Positions 38,982 to 39,795 of a stretch of 39,795 nt of DNA are shown piece by piece; within the stretch, counting starts at the first letter, position 1, and each line of letters begins with the position of its first letter. The notes below the pieces were generated by a model. The model searched no databases, was not told where the DNA came from, and saw only the letters and a list, made by a program, of their open reading frames with translations. Made by a program: the position numbers and the translations under genes. The DNA comes from Priapulus caudatus (taxonomy: Eukaryota > Priapulida > Priapulimorpha > Priapulimorphida > Priapulidae), in assembly GCF_000485595.1 (NCBI RefSeq), contig NW_014577881.1:75268-115062 (forward strand), in the 5' to 3' direction.

Positions 38982-39795
38982 CAGGAGCAGTAGGTGGCAT
39001 AGTTGTCATCCCTTTTGTGACTGTCACAGTAGCAGGAGCAGTAGGTGGCATATTTGTCATCCCTTTTGTGACTGTTACAGCAGCAGGAGCAGTAGGTGGC
39101 ATGGTTGTCATCCCTTTTGTGACTGTTACAGCAGCAGGAGCAGTAGGTGGCATGGTTGTCATCCCTTTTGTGACTGTTACAGCAGCAGGAGCAGTAGGTG
39201 GCATGGTTGTCATCCCCTTTGTTACTGTTACAGTAGCAGGGGCAGTAGGTGGCATGGTTGTCATCCCTTTTGTGACTGTTACAGTAGCAGGAGCAGTAGG
39301 TGGCACTGTCACAGTAGCAGGAGCAGTAAGTGCCATAGTTGGCATCCCTTTTGTGACTGTCACATTAGCAGGAGCAGGAGTACGAGGTGCCATGGTTGGA
39401 ATCCCTTTTGTGAATTTCACAGTAGCAGGAGCAGTAGGTGGCATAGTTGGCATCCCTTTTGTGACTGTCACAGCAGCAGGAGCAGTAGCAGGAGCAGTAG
39501 GTGGCATGGCTGGAATCCCTTTTGTGACTGTTACAGTAGCAGGAGCAGTAGGTGGCATGGTTGTCATCCCTTTTGTGACTGTTACAGTAGCAGGAGCAGT
39601 AGGTGGCATAGTTGGCATCCCTTTTGTGACTGTTACAGTAGCAGGAGCAGTAGGTGGCATGGTTGTCATCCCTTTTGTGACTGTTACAGTAGCAGGAGCA
39701 GTAAGTCGCATAGTTGTCATCCCTTTTGTGACTGTTACAGTAGCAGGAGCAGTAAGTCGCATAGTTGTCATCCCTTTTGTGACTGTTACAGTAGC
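38772..39795. repeat. 51-bp tandem array with an orientation switch at ~38966
   Basis: Units encode T-A-P-A-T-V-T-V-T-K-G-M-T-T-M-P-P. About 4 units read on the + strand (38772-38965) and about 16 on the - strand (38966 to the window end), where an uninterrupted 272-codon minus frame (39771-38953) results. Units vary by whole codons (e.g. 'ATAPAAV', 'APRTPAPANV'), so the reading frame has been kept. The array continues past the window. Confidence 0.85.

Noticed and set aside
1-39795. tRNA, rRNA or snRNA genes
   Set aside because: I looked for tRNA box A/B patterns and conserved snRNA/rRNA words by eye and found none convincing; a covariance-model scan would be decisive.

Overview
The window is eukaryotic nuclear DNA from an intron-rich, transposon-rich animal, probably a marine invertebrate. 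Evidence: short phase-consistent GT-AG exons, TTAGGG-type telomere-like repeats, dense short inverted-repeat transposons, and remnants of Ty3/Gypsy-like, LINE and Penelope-like retroelements. I cannot name the species. Two N bases (9080 and 18203) show a draft assembly.

Layout. Positions 1-16450 hold no intact gene: a degraded gag-like retroelement (1453-2600), a long pyrimidine microsatellite (3060-3680), a 3 kb stretch bracketed by diverged inverted repeats (4765-8645), simple repeats, and a LINE 3' end (13240-13452). Positions 15480-16290 are a cluster of palindromic elements, one carrying telomere-like repeats.

Positions 16791-36260 hold the main gene, on the + strand: a TASOR-family protein (DUF3715 pseudo-PARP domain plus a SPOC-like domain). 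In vertebrates TASOR is the scaffold of the HUSH complex, which silences retroelements. I assembled 14 coding exons by hand; their phases fit end to end and give about 1,915 residues. Exons 2-12 encode the conserved N-terminal domains. Exon 13 (4.25 kb, GC-rich) encodes a low-complexity tail that includes about 200 residues of Arg-Ser (RS) repeats. Exon 14 is a conserved-looking terminal exon. A candidate divergent minus-strand exon lies at 16453-16674, so the start region may be a bidirectional promoter.

The introns are packed with non-autonomous DNA transposons, several with clear target-site duplications: a Mutator-like foldback, a hAT-like element, and a group with CAG...CTG ends. A Penelope-like tail and many minisatellites are also present. 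Downstream of the gene are a 'GGCATCTGTAGGGATCTGTG' minisatellite interrupted by an inserted element, two exons of an unrecognised coiled-coil gene (38090-38222 and 38736-38981), and a 51-bp coding-type tandem array that flips orientation at about 38966 and runs off the window end.
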